Source of the DNA: Plantago ovata | Lineage: Eukaryota > Streptophyta > Magnoliopsida > Lamiales > Plantaginaceae | Assembly (NCBI GenBank): GCA_028274465.1 | Contig: CM051456.1 | Coordinates: forward strand, 9,327,745-9,391,744 | Direction of reading: 5' to 3' | DNA length: 64,000 bases | Shown: positions 23,050-35,841 of the stretch, piece after piece | Position numbering within the stretch: position 1 is the stretch's first letter | Layout of the letters: every line of letters starts with the position of its first letter | The notes under the pieces: model-generated | What the model was told of the DNA's origin: nothing | Seen by the model: the letters and a program-made list of their open reading frames with translations, nothing else | Database searches by the model: none | Made by a program: the position numbers and the translations under genes

Positions 23050-24521
23050 ATGATAGAATAGATCCACAAATCGTACCAAATTGTAAGATTAGGGCTTAAA
23101 TAGCTCACCATTCTTATCCTTCTGAATTCGTCTTGCTCCATAGGGGTCAATTAAGGGATTCTTTTACTATAATAGGAAAACAAACAATAACCCTTATAAT
23201 TTCAATTCTTATAGCTAACTAGGACAACCAATTTAGACCAAAAAAAAAAGTATAGCATGTGGTCTGTTCTTCTTCTTCATTATGTTTCGCTTATTTTAGC
23301 ACTATCATTAATTTACATTTACAAACGCGCGTCAATGGAGGAAGCAAATTATACCTATAGAAGCAAACATTTTATCTTAAATATTTACACTAATGCTCCG
23401 TAAAGTCTTAATAGCTAGCTGCCGTTTTATATAATGCTTAGTCCAACGAACCAATTATGTAATCACAAGCAAAGTAAATTAATAACCTACTATAGTAATA
23501 AATTATAAACTCCATATACTTCGCACTAACCACATAAAATACCAATATCTTGGTTTGTTTTATTCTTTATTTTTTTTAAAAATAAGTTTTCTCTTTATAA
23601 AAGGAATCAGTAAAAAGACAAATGGAATAAGGTTATGATGCCAAATAATCAAGTCCCCATAATTAGTTTGGAGTCTTTGGACCACATGCTTTCTTAATAA
23701 TCGATGACCCTTTTAGGTGTAACACAGATCACTTCATCTGGCTGCAAATCTTCTCAAGATAATGCCAACGTATTTTGGAAAGAAAAAAAGAAAAAAAAAA
23801 GGATAATACAAAAAAAGAAGTAAAAAATACAATAGATAAGCATAATATTTTAAACTAACCAGTCTGACCTCACTTCTTTCGTACACACTAAAAATTATAT
23901 TTATTGGATAATGATTAGGAAAGCCTAAAAGATAACATTAACTAAGTAATTACACCACTTTAATCAACTTTTCTTTATAAATGAAACTTGTCAGTGTATG
24001 GATTGTTGATTCAATTTGTTCCTCAAGACATGGATTCGCACATAAGCAGCATATTCATATGAATATGGAGTAGTTGATTAGTACCATAGAATGTTGCTAA
24101 TCATCTTCTTAAGACGCAATTAAGAAGATTTTCTTCTTGCTCAACATTTACATTATTCATTTTTATAAGAGGCGAAATTAAGATGATAATTTAGCCAAGA
24201 AATAACAACTGGAAGCAACTTATCATTAGAGATTAATAGAGCCGTTGTTTATAATTGGTGGGTCCGTGCTAGCAAAGAAATTCTGGACTAATCTTTTTAT
24301 GGTCGGCTAAAACGATGGCTTAATTATTGTTCAAATTAAACTGGTCTGTTGTCAATTTGCGTCACGTATGGTATGGCTATTAGCCGGTTGAAGCCCCAAT
24401 AGCTCTTGGCATCTAATATTAATTGTAGCTAACTAAACAAAAGCTATTAGTCGTTCGTTTCTTCAGCGTTGTTTGTTTTCAAAAGCTATTTCTAATAGTG
24501 TTGGTTCTTCATTTGATCCTA

Positions 24522-24617
24522 GGGGCGTAACCACTGCGACACTCTCTAATAGAGGAAGTGAGGTTCACACATGGGAGGAAATCACATTCTCTATTAGAGT
24601 GTCGTAGTGATTACCCC
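24522..24617. mobile_element. Small palindromic MITE
   Basis: The left end GGGGCGTAACCACTGCGACA continues into CTCTCTAATAGAG. The right arm is CTCTATTAGAGTGTCGTAGT followed by GATTACCCC. The arms of about 30 bp fold back over a short loop. Preceded by GATCCTA, shared with the element at 22955. Confidence 0.65.
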
Positions 24618-25191
24618 ATATAATCTAAAAAAGGGTTTCGACCTTTGATTGTATGTAAGTGAAATTATCTAATATAAGATGTTTTATCTCCTAAGAAGAA
24701 AAAATAAAAGTGAAAATTTAAGTAATGTTTTAATCGATACTAGTATACATTCCTTATGCATTTATGTGCAATCCACGTGATCGTAAGTCATCTCCGCTCA
24801 TCCCCTATCTCTTATGCCACGACAGCGTCTCATTTACTCATCCCCAAACTACTCCAACAGTCATCCTCTCTCATCCCACCTTATTTTATTTTATTTTAAT
24901 AAAATAAATAAAGAAAAGCAAATAAAGACACTAAAAAAGAATAAATAAAAGCCAAAAAAATAAAAAAATCAGCTCATCCCTGCCGAGCCATTCATCCCTC
25001 AAAAGCCATCCAACAAAGGATGACAAAGGATGAGCTGAGCTCAGCTCATCCTTTGTTGGAGAAGGTCTAAGTAATAGGTGTACAAGGACCTTGGTACTAG
25101 TACTGTTATGCAAGACGAACCTTAATGAGTACTCAATTTAAGCTCGTCTTACTAATGAGTCGAGCCTAACTCGGTAAGGCTCGTGATATGG

Positions 25192-25274
<83 letters not shown>

Positions 25275-25731
25275 CTTAGTAGGCTTGATGATAACACTCG
25301 CAATACTAAGTTATCGTTATATTTTCTATTTCTTTTTTAATGTTTAATAGTTAGGCTCAAGCCTGAGTATAAAAAATATGAACCGAGTTTAAACCTAAAA
25401 CCGTACTCGTTTTATTAACGAGCCAAGTCAAACTCGACTCATATATTATTTGAGTTCAATTATACTCGACTCGGTTCGAATAACAACATCACAACATCAC
25501 GAAATAATAAACCGAAATAATAAACCTGAGAAAAACCTTTCCATCTAAGCGAAAATTCCAAACCCAACCACTAGTCCAACTCACTTGAATTAATGACCGT
25601 TAATCGATAATAATTTGATCCAAATAATTTGTTTTGGGCGGCAATAGAAAACACTAATCAACCTCTCGTTTCCTCATCACTACAACAGAGAGTCTTAATC
25701 AATAATCACCAAACGTCCCTCTCTAAGTCCA
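24618..25731. other. Spacer upstream of PIP2
   Basis: Holds inverted CTCATCC/GGATGAG-rich sequence at about 24795-25075 (probable MITE remnants, with AGCTGAGCTCAGCT palindrome), the TA/GA microsatellite, and ACTCGACTC-type repeats at 25130-25480 that resemble degraded hAT MITEs. Confidence 0.45.
25194..25272. repeat. Compound (TA)n(GA)n microsatellite
   Basis: About 17 TA units followed directly by about 22 GA units, 560 bp upstream of the PIP2 start. Likely polymorphic. GA tracts near plant promoters can bind GAGA-type (BBR/BPC) factors, but that role is only inferred here. Confidence 0.95.
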
Positions 25732-25740
25732 CTCTCTTCC

Positions 25741-25748
25741 CATAAATA
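25741..25748 (+). promoter_or_regulatory. TATA box of PIP2
   Basis: CATAAATA about 85 bp before the ATG, within a CT-rich leader typical of highly expressed plant genes. Confidence 0.6.
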
Positions 25749-25831
25749 CCACACACCCTCCCTACTCTCTACTCACTCCACTACCTCACATTTTTTCCTC
25801 TCTTCTCATCTCTAGCTATCTCCAATCAACC

Positions 25832-27421
25832 ATGGCCAAGGACGTTGAATGCGAACCCACAGGCGAGTTCTCCGCCAAGGACTACCATGACCCTCCTCCC
25901 GCCCCTCTCATCGACTTCGAAGAACTCACCAAATGGTCCTTCTACCGTGCTCTCATCGCCGAGTTCATCGCCACTCTCCTCTTCCTCTACATCACTGTCC
26001 TAACCGTCATCGGCTACAACGTCCAGAGCGCCTCAGACCAGTGTGGTGGTGTTGGAATTCTAGGTATCGCATGGGCCTTCGGGGGCATGATCTTCATTCT
26101 TGTTTACTGCACCGCCGGTATCTCTGGTGAGTTTTTTTATCAGTATAACCTCAATAAATTAATACTCCATAAATTAATAATACTGAATAATTATTTTTGT
26201 ATTGGACCACAGGTGGACACATCAACCCCGCTGTGACATTCGGGTTGTTTTTGGCACGTAAGGTGTCCCTTATCAGGGCCGTGTTGTACATGGTAGCCCA
26301 GTGTTTGGGTGCCGTTTGCGGTGTTGGATTGGTGAAGGCGTTCGGAAGTTCGGTCTTCAATAGGTACGGTGGAGGTGCCAATTTCTTGCACCCCGGGTAC
26401 AACACTGGTGTCGGATTGGGTGCTGAAATTATCGGTACCTTTGTCTTGGTTTACACCGTCTTCTCCGCTACTGACCCTAAGAGAAGTGCACGAGACTCCC
26501 ATGTCCCCGTAAGTTACTTACTACCCCCTTTCGTTTACTATATCTGCTTAACTTTCCTTTGTTCGCGTTACATTACAAATTCTATGACCGTGAAAATGAC
26601 AATCTTATTACCATCATCAATTATTTACTTTTTATAAGAGTAGAACCTATAGCATTATCAGGCCCCTACAAGTACAAGTAGTTCTTATAAGAGTAGTTAG
26701 GTAAAGTTAGCTAGGTTTCATTATTAATATAATAAAGATGATAATGACAACCAAAAACTAGAAATGAATATTATTTCATTGACATTTCTGTAGTGTGATT
26801 AAGACCCTCCAGTGAATTAGGTTCGTCAAAATAAAGCAGTACCATCATAATTTTGTCTTAGTAGGCTAGGGGCCTAATAGTAAGATAATACACTGGGGAT
26901 TGAAGCTTGCTAATTCGGATAATAAGTCACCAATTCGGGGAATCAAACAGTTAAATTTGTGATTACAACTAGTGTCCCACCTAATCAACTACGCTACAAA
27001 TTTTGAACATAAATGATTAAATGATATACTAAGAATTGTGAACTAATGATGTTTTCTTGTTCTTAAAACTAGGTCTTGGCACCACTTCCCATCGGATTCG
27101 CAGTGTTCATGGTTCACCTTGCCACCATTCCCATTACGGGAACAGGTATCAACCCTGCCAGGAGTTTCGGATCTGCAGTGATCATCAATGCAAGCAAGCC
27201 ATGGGATGACCACGTACGTGCAATTTAACTATAATGTCGAAAAAAAATGTTACCAAACTGTTTAATTGACATAGGACTAATGTTGTGTATTGTTTTGTGA
27301 TGATCAGTGGATCTTCTGGGTTGGACCATTCGTTGGAGCTGCAATTGCTGCATTCTACCACCAATTCGTCCTGAGGGCAGCCGCTATTAAGGCTCTCGGA
27401 TCATTCAGGAGCAACGCTTAA
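25832..27421 (+). CDS. PIP2: Plasma-membrane aquaporin PIP2
   Basis: Four exons, 25832-26126, 26213-26508, 27073-27213 and 27308-27421, all with GT-AG borders and matching phases, give 281 aa and a TAA stop. The three-intron layout is that of plant PIPs. Six membrane helices are expected. NPA motifs are at about 103-105 (HINPAVT) and 224-226 (GINPARSFG). The selectivity filter positions read F83, H212, T221 and R227, the water-specific set. Loop D RDSHVP (H195) is the cytosolic-pH gate. Ser117 in loop B and Ser279 in SFRSNA match known gating and trafficking phosphosites. The short N-terminus and C-terminal GSFRSNA place it in PIP2 rather than PIP1. It carries water, and possibly H2O2, across the plasma membrane. 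Confidence 0.97.
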
Positions 27422-29090
27422 GCGAATTCAAGTGAAGGAAGTAATAAAAATGGGAGATGTTGTGGATTCGCCTGAGAAATGTTCGTGAAACTGTAGATAT
27501 ATTTCATGTTGTTTCTCTTTTTTTTTTTTTCATGTATTTTTCTGCTTTTTCAAGCTCCTCTGTTTAGCATTCAACTCTGTTTTTCTTCTTTGGTTTGAGT
27601 TAAGGGCTTGTGTATTCATCTCTTCTTTCTGGTAATTGGAGTAAATGGTTTGTGATATTCAAGTTTCATGTCTTCCATGAGGTCTTACATAAATTTCTAT
27701 TTACAATCAACAAAAACAACAGCAATTTAAAGTATTGCCCGATTCTCACTGTTGCATGCTAGCGCCAAAGTTGAATAGGAAAGACGTTAAAACTTAAAAC
27801 CACATACTAATAGCAAAGCTAATGGACCGGAATACAAATCTAAGCCAATCCATTTGCATTTTAACTAAAAACGTGGAACTTGTGAGTTGTGACGCTTGAA
27901 ACTCAAAATGCCATATCGCGAGATGATCCTGAACTTGACATAATAATTTTTAAGGGCTATAATCATCCAATTCCGATATAAATTCCGGTTTAGTCCTAGT
28001 CCAAAACTGACAATTAACAAGTAATCGGTCGGTTGCATCACATCGACATGTACATTGGTAATACTATACAAAGGAAGAAAAAATAAAATCCTTACGTGCC
28101 GTACTGACTAGTGAAGTTCCCAAAAGTCCTCAAACAATTTTTACTCATCTTTGGAATGTTTCGGCCAAATAATCTTGTGGCTGTGGGCATATCTTGCTAG
28201 TCGTACACATATAGTATATGGCTTCAAAATTCAAACCACCCATTAAAGTATTTCTTTGTTTAGACCGACGTATTAGTGTATTACTACTAGTCTACTACTC
28301 ATTTATTATTTGCAGAATTGTAGTTGAATTTAACAGCTAAGAATCTCACTAGTGAAGTGTAATTCTGCCAAACTATGAAAATAACTACCGATGTTTCGAT
28401 CACAATTAAGATGTGCTAATTTAAGGCGTTTTGAATGGTGTTGAAGAAACTTTATTAACACAATAATAAATCCCTTTTGTTACTCAACTTCTTCTTTTCC
28501 CATGCATTGTTTTTCAGCTAGAGTGTGTGACCCTTACCTGTCCATGATTGATTTGCCCTTTCGGAATTGGTGGTGTCCTTATTGCAATCAAAAGATTCCT
28601 CAACATAAATGGTACAAATGCTAAGCTTGATCACTTTGCTAATGACAATTAAAGGTGATATGAAATTGTGTTAAGTATTTGCTTTTAGTGTCATGATTTA
28701 ACTACTCCATCTTATCTTGTCTATTGAATAATGCATCTTTGTGTGGCTAGTGATGCTTTAGTTGCTTTACGATGAACTTTCTAGTAGCTCTTACTATATT
28801 TTAATAATAATATTGACATATTGTCAAGCTGATGCTTGTGTGTGTGTTAATAAGACATACGCGGATGTATAAACTTTGGCAAAATGACGATATGGTCGGC
28901 TCTATTTTAGTTTAGTCTATCTATTGGTAAGAGACTAAAGATAAAATTCAATATCACCTTATTGCCGTTTTTGTGACAGTATTATATTGTACTGTTTCGT
29001 TCACGTACGGGCTGATGTTCTATCTCTTACCCACCAAAATCAAGCAAATTACCCCCAAATTCTGAAACCTTAATTATCATCCTCAGAACA
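27422..29090. other. PIP2 3' region and spacer
   Basis: The first 250 bp are T-rich and likely 3' UTR. The rest is AT-rich with no supported gene; a 68-aa minus-strand ORF at 27865-28071 has no domain. Confidence 0.45.
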
Positions 29091-32000
29091 GGAACGAAGT
29101 GATTCCACTTTCGGTTTCATATCTTCAGCACCGCTGGTAAGCTGTTTAGCAATGCAATTTGCTTCTTGACTCTGTTTCTTCAACTTCAAGCACATTGAAA
29201 TTTTGATTTAATCTTATTTTCGCCAACATTATTATACTCGATATTTAGCTTTATTTATTGAGTATTATTATGATTCGTGTTTGTCTTATCTATAATATAG
29301 AGTATAGACCATGCTTGTGTTTGATCTGCTTCGATTCAGCACTGAGTAATAAGATTGATTTCAATTTTGTTTTAGTTCGAGCTTGTATCTGTATATGAAT
29401 ATGAATGATTTCATCTCTACCCATATTAAATTTGAACTCGATTGGCCTTACCACAAGTTGATAACTTAGTCTTAAATAACCAACATATTCTAGGACAACA
29501 TCATATATATTGTATTGTTAGAATGTTAGGTAATCAAGGCCGGTGATTGATTTTTTTATTTTTTTATTTTTATTTTTTTTGTCTGCACAATAATAAGGCT
29601 TAACCTAGCTATATGCTGATTGGGTTTGCTGTTATTGAGCAATGAGCATCATCCTTCCCTGTGTTTCGTCACTTATGCAATTCAATTTCTTGATTGATTC
29701 GTTGACTGATGTATTACAGGTTGCTATCAGTTGTAAGTTGCCAGAAGAAACTAAATAGTATGATGTCCATGAAGGATTTATGCCTTGATGACAGTCAGGC
29801 TCAGATTCTCAAGGTAATCTGATTTTCCAGTTAACTATTTTTCTTCTCTTTTCTCTTGTTGAATGCTGTGAAAAAGAAGTACTTACACTCTACTCCTATA
29901 TTAACAATTTACTCCTACTTTACTACACATCATAGCTCCCAAGTGTAGTAAGTATATTCTGTGTGGCCTAAAGCTTTAAACTTCACAACTAGGATGTAAC
30001 TTTTTGTTGTTTGGATATCAATCAAGTAGTAGTATATTGTATTGGCCTAAAGCTTGAAACTTGATATCTAGGATGTACCTTTTTGTTGTTGTGAATTTTG
30101 ATGGCAAGCAAGTATTTATCTTAGCATGATTCTGAGTTCACTAGTTAATGGCTTTGATTACATTTGGTATGTGTTTCAGTTATTTAAGTCCTTTGTATTC
30201 CCTTATGTTGGTCTGGAAGAATCTTGCTTTGCTATCTGTTTTCAGCTTTAAAACAACTTGTTTGTACTTATGTGTCTCGTTTCGAGGTAGAATATATGAT
30301 TTTGTGTTCGAGCCCTCGGTAACTTAAACTTCTTGCTGTGCTTATAGATTAGTAACTGCTTCTGATGTTTGTTTTTGTGTTATAGGCATGTACTGAAAAA
30401 GACTTGTTAATGAATGATAGGATAAGTAATTTGCCAGATGACATTCTCATTCGCATAGTCTCATTATTAACACTGAAAGAAGCTGGCAGTACAAGTGTGC
30501 TATCCAAGAGATGGAGACATGTTAGGGCCTATGTTCCTTCTCTCAACTTTTGTCCTTGTCGTGATTATCTGAAAGAGATGGAACGTTGCAACGCATCAGT
30601 ATCAGAGATGAGAGAAAAGCAAATAGAAGAAGATAATAAGTATCTTAATTGGGTGGAAAAAGTAGTGTCTTCACATAAATCTGATATTATTGATGAGTTC
30701 AGGCTAAAGTTTAACTTGTCACCAGTGGAACGTAAGGAAAACATAGACAATTGGTTGTGGTTTGCAACCCTAAAGAGGGTAAAGAGGCTTGAGCTGGATC
30801 TTTTTCCTGTAAGATTACATTTTAACCCGGTGTCCTACAATCTTCCGAGCTTATCACCCAGTTTCCAACTAGCCTCCCTTAAGTTGAAGTATGTTAATGT
30901 GACTGGTGAAGCTCTCGAGAAATTATTACATGATTCTCCAACTCTTGAATTTCTATCAGTTGAGTTCACAGATTCAGTTAAGAGGTTAAAAGTTGCTGGT
31001 CCTGCTCTAAAATTAAAATCTTTAAAAGTAGGTCCATGCTCTAAATTGGAGATATCTGCACCAAATCTTATATCCTTTGATTATTTTAGGCCAAAGTTAC
31101 CGAGTTTTCACCCCTAAGTTAACTGCACTTTCAATAAGTAGCGAGTATGGCAATCATTTCCTGAAAATTTTCATGGGTCTTTCGAGCATTTTCTCTCAAA
31201 TTGAAGCATTCAGTCTAAGATCAACGATGATTGTGGTTAGTGCATACCTTTTGCTTTAATTCAATTGATAAATTGAGCATTAATGACATATATATATATA
31301 TATATATATATTGAACAATATAATAAGAGAGAGTTCTTGTGGTCGTCCGGTTCGGTTCTTAATTTTTTGGTAGTCCAGTTCGGTTCAATTATAAAATTCT
31401 GTTTTCGTAGAATCGGATTTATTTCCTTATATTCATCTGTTTGAAAACCTGTCGTGGTATCTCTTAATTACTAATAGACATACTAAAGACACCGCTTGAT
31501 TACGTTGCTTTATCCCCTTCGCCGAACAGCTTTCTTCTCCAGAGCGGTTGTGTCTATTCATGAATCTACGCAAGTACACATAGCTTCGGTATATATGTAC
31601 ATGAGACATGACGGCTTAACGCTGGACTCCATCTTCCTCAAATCTAATTTAGATGCCGGTCTTCACAATTTGGGATATTAATTCTTTTTCTGATTATCAG
31701 CGTCGTTGAGTGCATATGTTCTGTTCTTTGTGTGTTTTCATTACCCCTGCAATAGTTCACCTCCGTTAAGGATATTCACGCAGGGCCCTGTGGTATACTT
31801 TGCCTGCTTTTGGTATGCATTTTGGTAGATTTGTTAAAAAGCCGCATGAAGAAGTTAGTTAATGCTGTTTGACAAGTTGTTATGTGGCAACTCTAGGAAG
31901 TAAGAAAATGTGAGAAAATTAAATTTAGTTATGCTGGTGTTTCAGAATAAAACACTTGTGACCATAAATATGCTTACTTTTTTTTTTTCTTTTTAAGTTC

Positions 32001-32394
32001 ATATAAATCTAAATGTGTTCAATTATCTTCAATGCCTCTACAGTTTTTATGTGTTTCTCAGGAAAGGCACCATAATTATGTTACAACCCTACAAATAGTA
32101 CACATTATTATGATGTTTGTTAGCTTTTGTTACCTTAATCCTCATAGATTGTTTCATTCATTCATAAACGGTTGAGAACAGAAATGGAAACCGTAGAAAT
32201 TTGCTGAACAAAGTTTGGAGTCTAATATAAAATGTAGGATAGAGACTATGTACGTACTGACCAAAAGGCAAAAGCAATAATGCTACTCGCAAAGGGAAAC
32301 TTGTTATTTTTTCACTTATTATTTCAGTATTACGTGATTTTGAATAGCTCACGTAAACAACATGGTTAAAATCATATCAAGTTACACATAAAGG

Positions 32395-32436
32395 GCACCG
32401 CGCTTATACCGCGCTAAGCGCGGTGCTCCGATACTA

Positions 32437-32468
<32 letters not shown>
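32395..32468 (-). mobile_element. Helitron-like 5' terminus in an F-box intron
   Basis: On the minus strand, a (TA)n run is followed by CACACTAGTATCGGAGCACC, then GCGCTTAGCGCGGT and a second GCGCGGTGCC. The TA run, ACTAGT and GCGC-rich hairpin order matches plant Helitron 5' ends. If correct, the element extends leftward within the 1.25-kb intron 31236-32490. The 3' end was not identified. Confidence 0.4.
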
Positions 32469-32756
32469 GCGTTGGTTTCTCCATTTTGAGGGTGGTGTTT
32501 CGAAAAAATTTCCAGTTGGCCCAAAAATCAAGACGTTGTACATCAACATTGATGTACGCCGCAAGGAGGATCTGTTTTATCTTTGTTCCCTGATACAGAA
32601 TTGCCCCTTGTTGGACAGATTTGTATTCACGGTAATAATGTTCATATTTATTTCTGAGATTTAATGGCATATAAACCCGGTCTTTCTTGTGTGTTAATTT
32701 ATTGTTATCTCATTTGGTGCCAGCGTGTAGAAACAGGTTATTTCTATCCACGGTGG

Positions 32757-33938
32757 CAGGGGCGGAGACAGGGGGTGGCGGCCGCCACCCCCAAAAAAAA
32801 AATTTTGTTATTATTATATGTAAATTTTTAAAAAATTTAGGTTTCGCCACCCCTAAATTTTTTTATTAGTATTATTAGTATATTTATATATTTATAAGTT
32901 AGTTGGATTTATAATTAAATAATTTGAACTAATTTATAAAAGTTGAAAATATTTTACATTAGTTATTAGTATATATTACATTCATATAAAAAGAGATATT
33001 TTATTAATTAACTGATTTTAGAGGGTTAAAAGGGCAATCTTTTTTATTTTATACTAAAAACTCTTTCTAACCTAATTCAACCTCTTTCAAACCTCCTCAA
33101 TAATAATGAATCACGCTAAAAGCAAGAGGAAACGCACCGGAAGCAAATCAGGTAATTAACTCCTTTTTATCTCGTTTATGAAGATGCAATGGAGTTGTTG
33201 AAGTTGAGTTCCTCTTTTGATCCTAGAGGTGATTATAAGTTGTTTGTAGTTGAGGATATTTGTAAGCTAGTGGAAAGATTCTACCCGGAAGATTTTACTA
33301 GTGAAGAGAAAACACACTTAAGATTTCAGCTGGGTCTTTTAAAGTCGATATTCAGAACAATACAGAGCTTCATGTATCTACACTTTCTGAGTTGTGCATA
33401 GTGTTGACTAGAACAAGAAAGTCATCTACTTACTTTCTTGTTGATAGGTTGATTCGGCTACTATTAACTCTTCCCGTTTCCACAGCTAGTTCTGAGCGTG
33501 CATTTTCCGCCATGAAAATTGTAAAGACAAGACTCCGGAGCTCAATGGAGGATGACTTCTTGTCTAGCAATTTGATAATGCATATTGAAAAGGAAATTGT
33601 TGAGGATTTTGACATTGAGTCAATCACGGATGATTTTGAGAAGATGAAGAGACGTAGAGTAAGATTTTCATAGAGTGTGTCTTGTTATATGAGGTAATTT
33701 TTAAATTTTGAACCATATATTCACTTTTATTTGTGTGCTATCATGATATTATTTTTTATTTCTCTTCAGTTTACTTTGATAGTCATATTTAAATATTTAT
33801 GATGAATTTAGTGTCTAAAATGGTGACCCGACCCGCCCCGAACGTTTTACATGGACCTAACCAAATTATATATAGTACCTGCCGATCTACGTTATAACAC
33901 TCCGCCACCCCCACTTTCAATTTCTGGCTCCGCCCCTG
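32757..33938 (+). mobile_element. hAT DNA transposon, internally deleted
   Basis: Bounded by CAGGGGCGGAGACAGGGGG and, inverted, CAGGGGCGGAGCCAG, with a perfect 8-bp target duplication CACGGTGG at 32749-32756 and 33939-33946. It keeps the start of a transposase reading frame at about 33105 (MNHAKSKRKRTGSKS, then a probable splice donor). A middle piece follows at 33189-33340 (LFVVEDICKLVERFYPEDF), and then the hAT C-terminal dimerisation region at 33400-33673 (LLLTLPVSTASSERAFSAMK, KTRLRSSMEDDFLSSNL). Family members of the TTF/ZMYM1-like hAT group encode some 700-800 aa, so most of the catalytic core is missing and this copy is non-autonomous. The intact duplication suggests recent insertion. 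Confidence 0.92.
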
Positions 33939-34219
33939 CACGGTGGGAAACGATGAGAAGAAGAAAAGCATTTCCTCATCATCATTTGAAGATTGTGGAA
34001 CTACATGGATTTAGTGGTTATGAAGAAGAATTTAGTTTTGCAGAGCATCTGTGTGAGATTGCTGTTCAATTAGAGAAGATGATAATCTACACAAACAGTG
34101 AAACTGAGGGGGAATATAGTTCAATCGAAGAGGCCAGGATGAGGGCACTGGAGGAGGCCAATCGATTGCATGCGGTTCTTGCGGTTCGTAAACCTGGTGT
34201 ACCCATAGAAATCCACTGA

Positions 34220-34597
34220 GCTTGTCTTGCAGGGTTGGTGATAATGCCAAATCATAATTTATTAATGCCAGATTAATTTAATTTCATAAATCTAGCTAGT
34301 AATTTGTTTACCCTCTTTAGTTGGCACTTTTTTTCCATCTGCCTGACCTATTCTCAAGAAAGGGGGCAAAAAAGGAATGGATAATGGGTTTGAAATCTGA
34401 AATGTAGTCAGGATAGGGAGAATATATTATAGTTATTGTGGAGAAAAAGTGAATTTTCTGTTGCTTGATGAAGATGACTGTGATGTTGCAATATTAAGAA
34501 TGATGAAGAAAATTGCAGACAAATAAGAAATAGGAAGGGGCGTGAGTGACTGCGTGAGTTTTGAAGAGAGTTGTGAAGACTGAAGAGGGGGTTGTTA
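34220..34597. other. F-box 3' flank
   Basis: Probable 3' UTR of the F-box gene. No other feature seen. Confidence 0.4.
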
Positions 34598-34605
34598 AGG
34601 ATGGG

Positions 34606-35530
34606 TAGGGATGAGCAACAATTTTCATTACCATCGGTTTACCACTTATCACCTGTAATTTTACCATCGGTAAGGATAACCATTAAAAAATAAGCGGTAA
34701 ACGGTTAGGTTTTTCGGTTACCACCCAAGTACGGTATGTATGGTTACCATACCACACGTGCGGTTACCACGGTAACCATTATCATCACTCTTATGACACA
34801 ATAATTAATATTATTAATATATTTTAATATTTTATTAAATTCATGTGTATTTTGTTTTTATTAAGGCATGTATTATCATCTGTATATATATCAAAACATA
34901 CATACGTGACATGCCATACATATTCATATGTGTACAATATACTCGTTGGAACTCTTACTACAATTCGCTATCTCATCTCAACATACTATTCAAAATTTTT
35001 GATTGATTTTCAAATAGTTGGAATGCATTTTACCAAACAAATAATTATGAATAATTATGAATGTAAAATGGATTATACCTGGAAAGTTATGTTGGTGAAT
35101 GTTTATCTAAACAAAACAAGTGGTAATATTATATAATGATTTTAACATTATTTCATTCGATACTTTCAAGTAATATTACTTCAATCTGCATAACTCAATA
35201 TATACATATTTTCCTAAATGATACGATGAGACTAACTCAATATCAAACTATTTATATTAAACATTATTACAAAAATCATTTTATGTAATAACTACCATGC
35301 AAGATTTTATATTTAACACCACATTTACGTTATTTTTTAATTGTGTTGACAAGTTTTGAACGGTTACCATCATACCACCGGTATGGTTACCGTTTTTCTA
35401 ATACCAACGGTAACGGTTACCATGTATTTTTGGACGGTAAACGGTTAGAAAAATCCTTAACCGCTTGCAGACGGTACGGTAAAGTCGGTTAGAGTAAATT
35501 TTTTACCATTACCAGCGGTGCTCATCCCTA
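34606..35530. mobile_element. Non-autonomous hAT-like element, 925 bp
   Basis: Ends TAGGGATGAGCAACAATTTT and, inverted, TAGGGATGAGCACCGCTGG, flanked by perfect 8-bp repeats AGGATGGG at 34598-34605 and 35531-35538. Subterminal regions are packed with GGTTACC / GGTAACC and ACGGTA motifs in both orientations, as in hAT transposase-binding arrays. The interior has only non-homologous short ORFs. Confidence 0.85.
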
Positions 35531-35841
35531 AGGATGGGTATGTTTAATGACTTGGGGAATGAAAATGGGTCAGTGAATATAAATGGGCTGGTAATAATCT
35601 CATTATATTGGGCTTTGATATTATCAATCATATTAAGTACCAAGGACTGCATCATATTGGGTTGGTAGAATGGAAGATCTTGGCAAATGCGAGTTATTTT
35701 CTTCATATATATAATTTTTTAATTTTATTTTATTCCAACGCTCTAAGGCGCTTCGCTCTTGTCTATTTTTAATTTTCTCGAATTGTCGCTCTCGCTCCCG
35801 CTTTCGAATTCGCTCCCGCTTTATGTGATCTAGAGTAAGAC

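Larger units (their letters stand above)
29760..34219 (+). pseudogene. F-box/LRR/FBD gene disrupted by a hAT element
   Basis: Coding exons can be followed at 29760-29813, 30386-31235, 32491-32631 and 32724-34219; a leader exon ends near 29136 and another begins at 29720. The product opens MMSMKDLCLDDSQAQILK, then has an F-box, [18 protein letters not shown] with VLSKRWRHV, leucine-rich repeats ([25 protein letters not shown]), and an FBD-like C-terminus (HHHLKIVELHGFSGYEEEFS, FAEHLCEIAVQLEKM). Such proteins are substrate adaptors of SCF ubiquitin ligases. The last exon is split between the codons for PRW and ETM by the hAT element at 32757-33938, and the frame shifts near 31110, where HP is followed by a stop while KLTALSISSEYG continues in another frame. 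An unrecognised intron or sequencing error is possible there. The exon 3 acceptor is inferred. Confidence 0.75.

Noticed and set aside
32382-32670. IYIYIY-containing ORFs on both strands
   Set aside because: Artefact of the (TA)n run; only the plus-strand part after 32490 is F-box coding sequence.
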